This document shows positions 1 to 11,625 of a stretch of 64,000 nt of DNA, piece by piece. Source of the stretch: Avena insularis (lineage: Eukaryota; Streptophyta; Magnoliopsida; Poales; Poaceae); NCBI GenBank assembly GCA_023614405.1, contig CM042686.1, positions 465,528,740 through 465,592,739 of the forward strand, in the 5' to 3' direction. Each line of letters opens with the position of its first letter. Position 1 is the stretch's first letter. Both the position numbers and the translations under genes were made by a program. Under the pieces are notes generated by a model that worked only from the letters and a program-made list of their open reading frames with translations, ran no database searches and had not been told where the DNA came from.

Positions 1-79
1 CATTTTTATATCATTTTTAAATAAATAAACATTTTTGGAATTATTAAAATTATTTTCCATCTGGCCCCACATGTCAGAC

Positions 80-148
80 CTAATTAAAAACCTAACTAAA
101 AACCTAATTAAAAACCTAACTAAAAACTTAACTAAAAACCTAATTCAA
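80..148. repeat. Short tandem repeat (CCTAAYTAAAAA)
   Basis: About five imperfect copies of a 12-13 base unit, CCTAACTAAAAA or CCTAATTAAAAA, lie in a row. It is a simple sequence with no coding potential, in the AT-rich left part of the CACTA composite. Confidence 0.7.
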
Positions 149-439
149 GGGCCGAGGGAGGCTTACCGACCGGTGGTGCCCACCAAGTCTTGAGGTGGAG
201 TCACTGCTGAGCGGTAGGGCAGGGCGGGCCTCCTCCTCCTTGGTGGCAGTCGGCCGAGCTCGGGCGATGCAGAGCAGATCTTGAGGCGGCAGCGTCGAGG
301 AGGCGCGGCCTGCGGCATTTCGCGACGAAGAGCGGCTCGAAAATCCAGCGACGGCGTTGTTCTTCAGCGTGATTTTTCCTTTGTATGCTTAATGAAGTGG
401 ATGGGGAAGAAGAAGGAGGGGTAACAGTTATTAGTACAA

Positions 440-710
440 GCCTTTGGTCCCGGTTTGTCCCACCAACCGGGACCAAAGGCTCAACGGTCCCGGTTGGTGG
501 GACGAACCGGGACCAAAGGTCTAGGCAGGAGCGTTGCTGGCTGCCACGTGCACGTGCACCCAGGGCCTTTTGTCCCGGTTCATCGCACCAACCGGGACCG
601 TTGATTCTTTGGTCCCGATTTGTGGGAGGAACCGAGACCAAAGGTCTGTGCGGGGAGCATTGCTGGGCGGCCACGTGTGCGCGTGCACCCAGGGCCTTTG
701 GTCCCTTTTT
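440..710. repeat. CACTA subterminal inverted repeats
   Basis: Multiple short motifs TTTGGTCCCGGTT and AACCGGGACCAAA face each other across this stretch, several forming small hairpins. In CACTA elements the transposase binds such subterminal motifs (established for Spm TnpA). The block continues into an AT-rich region (about 720-1200) without recognisable genes. Confidence 0.65.
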
Positions 711-1215
711 CAGATTTTGGCCAAACTTTTGGTCTTCCCGCCATTTTCAAATTTGTTTTCTTCTTTAATTAATAAGATGATTATTTATTTGCAATTTCAA
801 AAAACATTTAACATGAAAAGTGCTTCAATTTAAATAACTAATCAAAAACCATTTTCTGTTTTCAAATATTTTTATTTTAACTATACAATTTTACTATTTT
901 CAATTAAAATTGCATTAACAAATATTTATTGCATAATTTGGAATTTGAAAAAACTTTCAACAGGAAAGTGCATCTATTTAAATAACTAATCCAAAATCAT
1001 TTTCTGTTTTCAAAAATAATTATTCTAACTATACAAACTATTAACAATTTTACCATTTACAATTAACTAAAAAACAAACGGCGGGAAAACGGGGTGTTCA
1101 AAACCTTTTTATGATTTATAAAAGAATTTTTCTAACTATTCAAATTATTAACATTTATGCCATTTTCAATTAAAAATTTATTAACTATTTTTTTTGCATA
1201 TTTCATTAACTAAGA

Positions 1216-2595
1216 AGCCGGGCTAGGAATCTTCATCCCCGCCGTTTTGAATATAGTTTGAAACGGGCATAAGAAATTCAAAAATGACCCAAACAACGTG
1301 AAACCTTCGCGTGGTGTCGTAGTTACAAGGAAAAATATTGAACTTGAAAAATTGCAAACATCAGAAAAAATCCTTCACAAAATGACCTATGATGTTCGAG
1401 GTTACATAGCATTTAGGTCAAACCACCAATGTTATGGCTAGAATCAGGGCATAGTTTGAGATAATGTGCCCATATTGTGCACACATATGCATCTTGGGAT
1501 GGCTTACGATGTTGCAGAGGAAGTTTTCCTTTTCGACACACGAAAAAGCCAATTTCCATTTTTGAGATGTCGAAATCGGGGTGTTGTGTGAAGAAACCAC
1601 CAAATTAAAGTTTGGCATTGGTACCAACCTATTTTTCAAAAATACTAGACCACCTTAGATGGACAATTTCCCAACCGGTGTATATGGAACCTTTCCATCC
1701 ATCCCTCATAAAAAAGACAAATTCCTGCCGAATCGGTAGGAGGTTGCCCAGATTTGAACTACAAGTACATGATATAATGCTTGTGAATTTTTTTAAAAAT
1801 CATTTACAGGTTCACAACATGCTATTTTATCAGAGATCCACTTCAAGTTCAGCGAGGCTCAGCCTCGGGCTAAGAATCTTCATCCCCGCCGTTTTGAATA
1901 TAGTTTAAAACGGGCATAAGAAATTCAAAAACGATCCAAACAACGTGAAACCTTCGCGTGGTGTCATATTATGTATCATAGTTGCAAGGAAAAATATTGA
2001 ACTTGAAAAATTGCAAACATCATAAAAAATCCTTCACAAAATGACCTATCATGTTCGAGGTTTCATGGCATTTAGGTCAAACCACCAATGTTATGGCTAG
2101 AATCAGCTAATGTGCCCATATTGTGCACACATGTGCATCTTGGGATGGCTTACAATGTTGCAGGAGGAAGTTTTCCTTTTCGACGCACGAAAAACCCAGT
2201 TTCCATTTTTGAGGTGCCGAAATAGGGGTGTTTTGTGAAGCAATCACCAAATTAAAGTTTGGCATTGGTACCAACCCATTTTTCAAAAATACTAGACCAC
2301 CTTAGATGGACAATTTCGCAACCGGTATATCTGGAACCTTTCCGTCCATCCCTCATGAAAAAGACAAATTCCTGCCGAATCGGTAGGAGGTTGCCCATAT
2401 TCGAACTACAAGTACATGATATAATGCTTGTGATTTTTTTTTAAAATCATTTATAGGTTCACAACATGCTATTTCATCAGAGTTCCACTTCAAGTTCAGC
2501 GAGGCTCAGCCCCGGGCTAAGAAGCTTCATCCCCGCCGTTTTGAATATAGTTTGAAACGGGCATAACAAATTCAAAAACAATCCGAACAACGTGA
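1216..2595. repeat. ~650-bp direct tandem repeats of CACTA internal sequence
   Basis: The motif CTTCATCCCCGCCGTTTTGA recurs near 1230, 1880 and 2527, so two full units of about 650 bases and one partial unit lie head to tail. Each full unit also carries the stretch GGGATGGCTTACRATGTTGC (near 1497 and 2143). A further partial copy of that half lies at 11289-11440, on the other side of the hairpin array. Differences between copies are scattered substitutions and small indels. Short ORFs in it are incidental. Confidence 0.75.
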
Positions 2596-2597
2596 TC

Positions 2598-2805
2598 GGG
2601 ACTACGGAATCCGGACTAAAGGCCCCCTTTATTCCCGCCGGTCCAGCCACAAACCGGGACTAACACTCAAGACATTTATTATTATTAAAAAATTGAGACT
2701 AAGGAATCAGGACTAAAGGCCCCCCCTTTATCCCCGCTGGTCCAGCTACAAACCGGGACTAAGGGAATCGGGATGGCATACGATGTTGCAGGAGGAAGTT
2801 TTCTG
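2598..2805. repeat. Left copy of a ~200-bp direct repeat (GGGACTAAAGGCCCCC type)
   Basis: This stretch closely matches 11114-11320 in the same orientation: both contain two copies of a GGACTAAAGGCCCCC block and the AT-rich spacer ACATTTATTATTATTAAAAA. The two copies flank the promoter and hairpin array, so the array was either inserted between them or duplicated with them. Confidence 0.7.
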
Positions 2806-2850
2806 TCTCCAACCGGGACTACAGGTAAACCTGTAGTCCAAGTTGGAGAC
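2805..2850. repeat. 22-bp hairpin with 2-nt loop
   Basis: Bases 2805-2826 and 2829-2850 are inverted complements with two mismatches, separated only by AA. The stem begins GTCTCCAAC and ends with its complement GTTGGAGAC. It sits just upstream of a short minisatellite and the TATA box at 3028. Confidence 0.75.
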
Positions 2851-2864
2851 ACCATCCGAGACTA

Positions 2865-3020
2865 AATGTGGGTGGCGACACTATGCCAATGACTGTCGAC
2901 ACTATTTCGTGAGTGGCGGCACTATGCCAGTGAGGGACGACGCTATTTCAGTGGGTGGCGGCAATATTACAGTGGTGGGTGTCGACATTATGTCATGACT
3001 GTCGACACTATGTCATACTA
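2865..3020. repeat. Degenerate minisatellite (GTGGCGGCACTATGCCA-like)
   Basis: Variants of GTGGCGRCACTATKCCAGTG and TGTCGACACTATGTCAT repeat every 30-45 bases. No ORF is evident. It occupies the upstream position relative to the TATA box at 3028, so it could hold regulatory sites, but nothing recognisable is present. Confidence 0.5.
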
Positions 3021-3027
3021 CTTAATC

Positions 3028-3035
3028 TATAAATA
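3028..3035 (+). promoter_or_regulatory. TATA box upstream of the hairpin array
   Basis: TATAAATA preceded by C and followed by GG is a good plant RNA polymerase II TATA consensus. It lies 19 bases before the first array unit (3047) and 56 bases before the first hairpin (3084), so a transcript starting about 30 bases downstream would include the hairpins. Promoter activity is inferred. Confidence 0.5.
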
Positions 3036-3046
3036 GGCATCCCTGT

Positions 3047-3284
3047 GAAGTTATCAACTGCAAACACGATGGTGTGTGAGAGCAGGGACAACACTACGGC
3101 CAGCTTTAGGGAGATGCCAGAGGATCCAGTCCTCAGGCATCTCTCTGAAGCTGGCCATAGAGGCACTCCCTAATATGTGAAATTAGTTAGCTCCCCGACA
3201 TATTGATCTAGCTAGAGAAGTTATGAACTACAAGATGGTGTGTGAGAGCAGGGACAACACTACGGCCAATTTCAGGGAGATGCC
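3047..3284 (+). repeat. Hairpin array, units A and B (left part)
   Basis: Unit A (3047-3216) and the first 68 bases of unit B (3217-3284) belong to a ~170-bp tandem repeat whose units start GAAGTTATSAACT. In unit A, bases 3084-3124 pair with 3130-3171 across a 5-nt loop TCCAG. The stem core is GGCCAGCTTYAGGGAGATGCC against GGCATCTCTCTGAAGCTGGCC, with mismatches towards the base. Unit B is interrupted inside its 5' arm by the LTR element at 3285. Imperfect stems of this length with a small loop resemble plant foldback small-RNA precursors; no family could be named. Confidence 0.75.
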
Positions 3285-4879
3285 TGCTGACTCGTGTATT
3301 AACGATCTCGTTGGGGAACCCCAAGAGGAAGGTATGATGAGCACATTAGTAAGTTTTCCCTCAGTTATGAAATCAAGGTTATCAATCCAGTAGGAGCAAG
3401 GAAGCACCCCAAAGGTGTAGCTAGCTGAACTTTGGCAGGGCGCACTACCGGTGCCAGCAGCAACATGGAGACCTGCACAACACAACCACAGAACTCTATC
3501 CCCAACTTGCGATGAGGTTGTCAATCTCACCGATTTTGCTGAAAACAAAGGATTAAACGTATCGAGTGGAAGAAAGTAATAGTTTGCAGAAAGTAAACAC
3601 AAAGCAGTAACAGTTGATTGTAGATTGATAGTAAAAGAAAGGACCAGGGTCCATAGTTCACTAGAGGTGGCTCTCCTTAAGATAGATGACATGCTAGGTG
3701 AACAAATTACAACGGGGCAATTGATAAACATCGAGAAAGGTACAAGCATATACTAATCATCTTGACTCATTTGAGATTCGATTGGGCATTACAACATTAT
3801 ACATAGACCGCCATCCAACTGCATCTATGACTAATAATCCACCTTCAGGTTATCATCCGAACCCCTCCGATTATTAAGTTGCAAGCAGAACGGATAAGCG
3901 CAATTACAATTGTAAAGTAAACAATATGATTGTACTATGAACAAAGGATTGTTGTTTTCTCCCTAGTAGCAACAGCACATCTAGTACCTTAGAGATTTCT
4001 GTCACTTCCCCAGATTACCAGAGGCATGAACCCACTATCGAGCATAAATATTAACTCTTGGAGTTGCTAGCATCTACTTGGCCAAGATAGCAACTAACAA
4101 CGGAAAGCATGCAAGATCACAAAGAACAAAGACATGATAGAATCAATAATCAATCTGAAATAGCATCTCAATATCCATCGGATCCCCGTAAACACAACAT
4201 GCAGAATTACAAATAGATGATCTTGATCATGAACGGAGCTCACAAGATCTAAACATGATAGCACAAAGGAGGAGAACCAGCCATCTAGCTACTACATGGA
4301 CCCATAGTCCAGAGATGAACTACTCACGCATCACACCGGAGGCTTGCATGATGATGAAGAAGGCCTCCAGGGTGAATTCCCCTCTCCGGCTGGGTGCCGG
4401 GAAGAGCTTCAGATCCCTCCCGATCTAGGGATAGAGATGACGGTGGCTACAGACTCTTTCGTGGATTTTTGATCGGGTACTTACGGTTTCCGTATCAGAC
4501 GCAATATATAGGCGGAAGGAGAGGCCGAGGGGGTGCCTAGGGCGGCCAGACCACCCCCTGGCGCGGGCCAGGCCTGGCCACAAGGCCAGGTGGTGTGGCC
4601 GGGCCCCAGCCCCTCTACGTCTCGTATTCTGGCTCTAGGTGTCCCTCGGTGAAAAACTGACTTTGGCTTTTGTCCCGTCCAATTTCGAGAATATTCATTT
4701 TTTTGACTTTCCTGGAACCAAAAACAGCAGAAAAGCAGTAAAATTGCAGCGTGGCTCTTGTTAATAGGTTAGTCCAAGAAATCATATGAAAAGTACTCCA
4801 AAGTGTGGATAAAACATAAGAAAGTAGATAAAACCAAGCATGAAACATAAAAAATTATGGATACGTTTGCAACGTATCA
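3285..4879 (-). repeat. 3' LTR of the Sabrina-like element
   Basis: This 1595-base copy begins TGCTGACTCGTGTATTAACG and ends AACGTATCA on the plus strand, and aligns along its length with 9036-10617. Differences are scattered substitutions and a few small indels, consistent with divergence after insertion. Confidence 0.88.
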
Positions 4880-7799
4880 ACATCCCCAAGCTTAACTCCT
4901 GCTCGTCCTCGAGTAGGTAAGTGATAAAAAGAAAGAATAATTTTTGAGGTGACATGCACCATCATAAACTTGATCAAAGTATTTGTAAAACATTCAAAGT
5001 TGGGATTATAGTACTTCAATCATAACATGAAACACAAAGTTCTAGCAATAAGACAAAGAAACTATGTTGCAATATGAAAAGGCACAAACAAAAGATTCAT
5101 GAATAACAATGCTTTGCAAGACGTTTGTTTGTTTCACATAAAGAAAACATAGCATAGTGGCATTCAGCTTGTCCCTCATAGAGTAGCAAACATAAATGAA
5201 TAGGACACCTTCAAAGTTTATAAGAGTGACTAGATACAAATAGTTTAAAACAAGAAATATCAAGGTATGCATCAATCAACAAGTCTTGGGACAATGCACA
5301 TAGAACTAAGAATGTCCACTACGCTCTCAAAGTAGGTGCATAAAGGTAGAAGGTGGAGACTCAACAAATAAGTAAAAGAAAGGCCTTCATAGAAGGAAGT
5401 AGGGATTCAAGTTTCATAAAGAGCTTCAAAAAATTATGGTACTTAATAGCTTTCAGCTCTCATTGCCCCTATCATAAGCATCTTGAAGTGATTAAGGTTA
5501 AAGTGAACAAACTATGGTGTATATGCTTGACGAAGTATAAGTTGGAAATCGCATGTGCCTTGAATACGAGGGCCGCTCCTCATGCTACTCAAGTTTAGTC
5601 ACCGGTAAGTTCTTGTCATTGTAAGTACATGTGTATCATAGAGAACCGCCAACGGGGTACCCCCTGCCCGACGATACGGAAGAATCCCCATATCAAAATA
5701 ACAAGGCAAGCAGACAACGAGCATCTCAGCAATCTTATTATTTACCATGGGAATATGGTGCTTTTTTTTCTCTCTTTCCTCTTTTGTCATATCTCTTTTT
5801 TTCCTTTTCTATTTTTTCTCAATATCTGACTCTTTTTTTATAAGAAAAGAATGCTTCATAGACAGCTCATTATGGTTACGCTGCAGGTTTCCACCATGAC
5901 AACATGGATTAGACCAGCGGCCCAGGTGTTTCTCTAACACATATACATAACTCGATGGACTTACAAGCTCCCCTTTCATTTCACACCGACAACATCCATA
6001 GAGAAAAGAGCATGATATCAACTAGGTACAGAGTACAAGTGCAATGTTGAAAGCGTTCCCCATGACAACATGGTTCTGCTAATTCCCAACAAATAAGTGC
6101 AAGCATATACAACATAGACGACACAATGGTTCAAGTTTATTAAGGGCAAGAAAAGTAAAGTGTGACATCAAGTTCGTGAGAGCTTTAATCACTAGTTTTC
6201 TCATAACAAGTTTAATTCAGAAGTAGATAAAAACATGAATATACTTGGAATAGAATATGCTAGTAGGTACGTATGGTAGACTCTTTGTAATAACTTGGTT
6301 TTAGGAGTTGGATGCATGAGTAGAACTCATACTTGGTTACGGAGGCTAGCAAAAGACCGGGAGCGACAAACTAAGAGAGCAATAATGGCCATAATCATGC
6401 AGAGTGACAAAACATCATTGATCAAAGCATAAAGTGATACTACAAGTTGAAAACTAAAGGATCATAAAGGCTATGGTGACTTGAGATAGTCATAACATGG
6501 TGTGAGCATGCGCCAAGTCAACCCAAATAAAGCATCAAAGGAGAATACCACAATACTATGCTTTAATATGCTAAAACAACACATGATTCTTCAAAGGCAC
6601 ATTAAGCAACCTCAATTGTTTATAAAAAGTCATGCTACAACAAATAATACTAAGCATAAAGCCAAAACAATATCGAGCATGGCATGACAAAGCATAGGCC
6701 ACAGTCAAAAACAAGCTCTCTTTACCACTTAAGCATGAACTTTCCTACTCTTTTTCTGAACCAAACAAAACTATTTGAAAACCAATGCATTAAAGAGGGG
6801 GTCCAACCAATTTATTCAGCAAACCAAGCAAATGAAAAACGAAAACGAAAACAAAAAAGAAGACACTCCAAGAACAACACAACTGTGCATGAAACAATAA
6901 AAATGAAGCGTTTGGAAGAAACCTAGGATTTTTATTGATGAAGAGGGGGATGCCTTGGGCATCCCCAAGCTTTGACGCTTGTACTTCTTGAATATTTCTT
7001 GGGGTGACACTCGTGGCATTCCCAAGCTTGAGCTTTAGTCCATCCATCATCTCATTACTCATTCCTTCCATACACCTGAAAATTTTCCTTCATACAAAAC
7101 TTCACACAATCTTTATTAGCAACATTAGTGCACTCAAGATAAGGAGTCTTTAGTTTCAGTTCTAACACCAATAAGACTTCCATTAAAACACTAGATACTG
7201 TAGCACTTCCCTCAAAAAGCTCAATTCCCCAAAAGAACTAAAAAAGGAACCAACAAGAAGCAAATACAGAAAATGGCAGAAATCTGTCAAAACAGACCAG
7301 CAAGTAAAGATGAATTTTTTAGAAGACCTTCTATTGCTCAAATCGAAAAGTGTTGAACTAACGAAAGTTAGGTAACAACCTGGGTCAGAAGCACAAAAAT
7401 TCACGCCTCAAAAGGACATACAGAGATTTTACACGAATGTTTACGGTGAAGCACAGAAATCTGTTTCGGGACAGCAACTTTCCCAATCATTACTTCTCTC
7501 TCATTAGAGGTTACTCTTGGCACAAAAAGCAAATAAAAAGGATAAGGAGCGGTTATTACTGGAATAATAACTTCCAAGACTCATCTAAAACTTTTCGGTT
7601 ATCTCCCAATAAGTACTTTTCTTTAACGCTTTTAAGTTAGGCATGATAGTTTGAGAAGATGCTCACATTGGAAATATGAATTGAAGTAAAAGAGAGCATC
7701 AAGAAGAAAATTCAAAACACATTTAAGTCTAACCCACTTCCTATGCATAGGAATCTTGTATGCAAATAAATTCACAAAGAACAAAGTGACAGGCATAGG

Positions 7800-8875
7800 A
7801 AGATAAAACAAGAGTACTTCAAAACTTTCAGCACATAGAGAGGTATTGCAGTACCATGAAAACTTTTACAACCATATTTTCCTCTCCCATAATAATTTTC
7901 AGTAGCCACTTGAATAAACTCAACAATATAACTATCACATAAAGCATGCTTTTCCTGATCTACAAACGCATAATTTTTATCAAGCTCAAAAATAGTGGGA
8001 TTAAAACCTTCAAACCCACTTTTAATAATTTTATAACAAGATGATTGATCAATCTCATTTTCAATAGTAGTACAATTAATATTATCAACCAATATAGGAC
8101 CATCATCTAGAGCTTTATTATAAACATTTTTCAAAAGAATCCACAGGAACATAACATGCATCCTCCTTTGGTAAGCATGGGGGACAATCAAATAATGTAA
8201 GGGGTAAAGAGTTACTCTCATTAGAAGGTAGGCATGGATAGATCCATTCTTCCTCCTTTTGTTCATGACTCTCTTCCTCTTTTTCATCTAATGAGCTTTT
8301 AGGCTCAGCAATTTCTTATTCCATAGGCTCCTACAAGGCATTAGTCTCTTCCGTTGGTGGAGAGCATCTATTAAGATATTCAAGAATATAGCCATTTTCT
8401 TCCTTGTAATTATCAAAGAAAAATTTAAGTATATCATAAACCTCATATTTATAAGGTGCATCATCAGAATTTTCAAGCAAATAAGCAAGTTCGAATGCAC
8501 CCTTCTAAGCAATAAATTCTTCAATTTGTTCCACATCATAAAAGTCATAATTTCCCTTAACATAAGAAGATATGGTAACATCATCATTATACTCACATTG
8601 AAAAGGAAAGTGTGTATACCTCTTATAGCAACAAGATTTATCAAAGCAATAAGTAACATTATAAGTAGAGCACACGTTTCTACCAATGGTATACAATTTA
8701 TCATTTTTTTCCCATAAGTGTTTCCCTATTTGTGACAAGCGGTGTTCCTTACAATAATATTTTTGTTCTTCCGTGAACCCACCTTGCCAATTAGATTCAG
8801 TTTCAAAGAAACCAACCATTGATAGAAAGCATGATAAAGCAAGACAATAACAGACCAACGAAAATAACAACTATA
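7800..8875 (-). pseudogene. Degenerate gag-like ORF of the Sabrina-like element
   Basis: One minus-strand reading frame runs from about 8870 and contains SSYVKGNYDFYDVEQIEEFI. It then meets an in-frame TAG (near 8504) and continues as KGAFELAYLLENSDDAPYKY, then meets TAG and TAA codons near 8337 and 8322. It continues as an acidic stretch (SLDEKEEESHEQKEEE) and shifts frame near 8125 into GFNPTIFELDKNYAFVDQEK. Coherent amino-acid sequence on both sides of each lesion shows that this was one ORF. It lacks recognisable enzymatic motifs. Proteins of this kind occur in non-autonomous Triticeae LTR elements; calling it gag-like rests on position and composition. The 4880-7800 part of the internal region is AT-rich with no gene. 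Confidence 0.5.
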
Positions 8876-9035
8876 GTAGGAACTAATTTTTTTGTGTTTT
8901 TGATAAAAGAAACAAGCAAACAAAGCAAAAGTAAACTAAGCAAAACAAAAATAACAAAGTAAAGAGATTGGTTATGAGGGACTCTCCTTGTGAAGATGTC
9001 CTTGACTCCCTGGGAACGGCGCTAGAAAAAGTACT

Positions 9036-10617
9036 TGCTGACTCGTGTATTAACGAGCTCGTTGGGGAACCCCAAGAGGAAGGTATGATGAGCACAAAAG
9101 TAAGTTTTCCCTCAGTTATGAAACCAAGGTTATCAATCCAGTAGGAGCAAGGAAACACCCCAAAGGTGTAGCTAGCTGAACTTTGGCAGGGCGCACTACC
9201 GGTGCCAGCAGCAACGTGGAGACCTGCACAACACAACCATAGAACTCTGTCCCCAACTTGCGATGAGGTTGTCAATCTCACCGGTTTTGCTGAAAACAAA
9301 GGATTAAACGTATCGAGTGGAAGAAAGTAATAGTTTGCAGAAAGTAAACACAGAGCAGTAACAGTTGATTGTAGATTGATAGTAAAAGAAAGGACCGGGG
9401 TCCATAGTTTACTAGAGGTGGCTCTCCTTAAGATAGATGACATGCTAGGTGAACAAATTACAGCGGGGCAATTGACAAACATCAAGAAAGCATACAAGCA
9501 TATACTAATCATCTTGACTCCTTTGAGATTCGATTGGGCATTACAACATTATACATAGACCGCCATCCAACTGCATCTATGACTAATAATCCACCTTCGT
9601 TATCATCCAACCCCTCTAGTATTAAGTTGCAAGCAACGGATAATTGCATTACAATTATGTAAAGTAAACAATACGATTGTTCTATGAACAAAGGATTGTT
9701 GTTTTCTCCTAGTAGCAACACATCTAGTACCTTAGAGATTTCTATCACTTCCCAGTTACGGAGGCATGAACCCACTATCGAGCATAAATACTAACTCTTG
9801 GAGTTGCTAGCATCTACTTGGCCAAGATAGCTACTAACAACGGAAAGCATGCAAGATCACAAATAACAAAGACATGATAGAATCAATAATCAATCTGAAA
9901 TAGCATCTCAATATCCATCGGATCCCGACAAACACAACATGCAGAATTACAAATAGATGATCTTGATCATGAACGGAGCTCACAAGATCTAAACATGATA
10001 GCACAAAGGAGGAGAACCAGCCATCTAGCTACTACATGGACCCGTAGTCCAGAGATGAACTACTCACGCATCACACCGGAGGCTTGCATGATGATGAAGA
10101 AGGCCTCCAGGGTGAATTCCCCTCTCCGGCAGGGTGCCAGGAAGAGCTTCAGATCCCTCCCGATCTAGGGATGGAGATGATGGCGGCTACGGACCCTTTC
10201 GTGGATTTTTGATCGGGTACTTAGGGTTTTCGTATCATAGGCAATATATAGGCGGAAGGAGAGGCCGAGGGGGTGCCTGGGGCGGCCAGACCACCCCCTG
10301 GCACGGGCCAGGTCTGTCCGCGTGGCCAGGTGGTGTGGCTGGGCCCTAGCCCCTCTCCGTCTCGTATTCTGGCTCCAGGTGTCCCTCGGTGAAAAACTGA
10401 CTTTGGCTTTTGTCCCGTCCAATTCCGAGAATATTCATTTTCTGACTTTCCTGGAACCAAAAATAGCAGAAAACAGGCAGCTAGCACTGTGGCTCTTGTT
10501 AATAGGTTAGTCCAAGAAATCATATGAAAAGTACTCCAAAGTGTGGACAAAACATAAGAAAGTAGATAAAACCAAGCATGGAACATCAAAAATTATGGAT
10601 ACATTTGCAACATATCA
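9036..10617 (-). repeat. 5' LTR of the Sabrina-like element
   Basis: This 1582-base copy is the partner of 3285-4879. Just inside it the minus strand reads AGTACTTTTTCTAGCGCCGTT, similar to the leader found after the LTR in Sabrina-type elements. A canonical tRNA primer site was not identified with confidence. Confidence 0.88.
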
Positions 10618-11025
10618 ATGCCAGAGGATCCAGTCCTCAGGCATCTCTCTGAAGCTGGCCATAGAGGCACTCCCTGATATGTGAAATTAATTAGCTCCCC
10701 GACATATTGATCTAGCTAGAGAAGTTATGAACTACAAGATGGTGTGTGAGAGCAGGGACAACACTACGGCCAGCTTCAGGGAGATGCCGGAGGATCCAGT
10801 CCTCAGGCATCTCTCTGAAGCTGGCCATAGAGGCACTCCCTAATATATGAAATTAATTAGCTCCCGGACATATTGATCTAGCTAGAGAAGTTATGAACTA
10901 CCAGATGGTGTGTGAGAGCAGGGACAACACTACGGCCAGCTTCAGGGAGATGCCGGAGGATCCAGTCCTCAGGCATCTCTCTGAAGCTAGCCATAGAGGC
11001 ACTCCCTAATATGTGAAATTAAATA
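10618..11025 (+). repeat. Hairpin array, rest of unit B and units C and D
   Basis: After the LTR element the array continues: the rest of unit B (10618-10720), unit C (10721-10886, hairpin 10754-10841) and unit D (10887 to about 11025, hairpin 10920-11007). Units C and D are nearly identical to A and B. In D one stem base differs (GAAGCTAGCC instead of GAAGCTGGCC). Joining the two sides of the LTR insertion restores four tandem units with periods of about 166-170 bases. Confidence 0.75.
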
Positions 11026-11113
11026 GAATAGAACAACATCTTCATATATAGTTCGGGAAAGTTTTAGAGAGACCAACACTAGTAGGAAACGATATATTAG
11101 TCCCGGTTTCCTA

Positions 11114-11440
11114 ACTGGGACTATGAAATCGGGACTAAAGGCCCCCTTTATTCCCGCCGGTCCAGCCACAAACCAGGACTAACACTCAAGACATTTATTA
11201 TTATTAAAAAACTGGGACTAAGGAATCGGGACTAAAGGCCCCCCTTTATTCCCGCCGGTCCAGCCACAAACCGGGACTAATGGAATCGGGATGGCTTACG
11301 ATGTTGCAGGAGGAAGTTTTCCTTTTTGACGCACGAAAAAGCCAATTTTCATTTTTGAGGTGCCGAAATCGGGGTGTTCTGTGAAGCAACCACCAAATTA
11401 AAGTTTGGTATTGGTACCACCAAATCGGGGTGTTCTGTGA
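11114..11440. repeat. Right copy of the ~200-bp direct repeat plus partial ~650-bp unit
   Basis: Bases 11114-11320 match 2598-2805. The continuation to about 11440 matches the second half of the ~650-bp units near 1500 and 2145 (GGGATGGCTTACGATGTTGC onward). The stretch between here and the transposase stop (11440-11625) holds nothing recognisable. Confidence 0.7.
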
Positions 11441-11625
11441 AGCCAATTCTTATATAAAGTTTTCATACATCACATATAGTTTCCATACATTACATAGATT
11501 TACATAGGGTTTAGGGTTTAGGGTATGAATCCTTCGTCGCGTATGTCGATCCCTTGCCTATGATCGCTTCTTAGGCCGTAACCATGGAGCATCTTCTTTG
11601 CTTAACGTGATGCTTGGGTCAGTTT

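Larger units (their letters stand above)
3285..10617 (-). mobile_element. Complete LTR retrotransposon, Sabrina-like, non-autonomous
   Basis: Two direct LTRs, TGCTGACTCG...TATCA, flank about 4.16 kb of internal DNA. The 5-bp target duplication ATGCC is perfect (3280-3284 and 10618-10622). Read on the minus strand the LTR starts TGATACG, as in Sabrina-type Triticeae LTRs. A purine-rich tract (AAGCTTGGGGATG on the minus strand) abuts the left LTR at 4881-4893, which makes the left LTR the 3' LTR. Only a broken gag-like frame is visible; no protease, reverse transcriptase or integrase was found. The family name is from memory and less certain than the structure. Confidence 0.88.

Noticed and set aside
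3150..3171. Similarity of the hairpin arm to miR167 (shared TGAAGCTG)
   Set aside because: Only about eight bases match; the rest of the miR167 sequence does not, so a family assignment would be unjustified.
11077..11090. CACTAGTAGGAAAC as the left terminus of the CACTA element ending at 16441
   Set aside because: Nine bases match the right end, but the sequences diverge at once afterwards and the flanking triplets differ (CAA at 11074-11076, GCG at 16442-16444). Subterminal repeats of the 16441 type also continue far to the left of 11077. It may be the end of another CACTA family.
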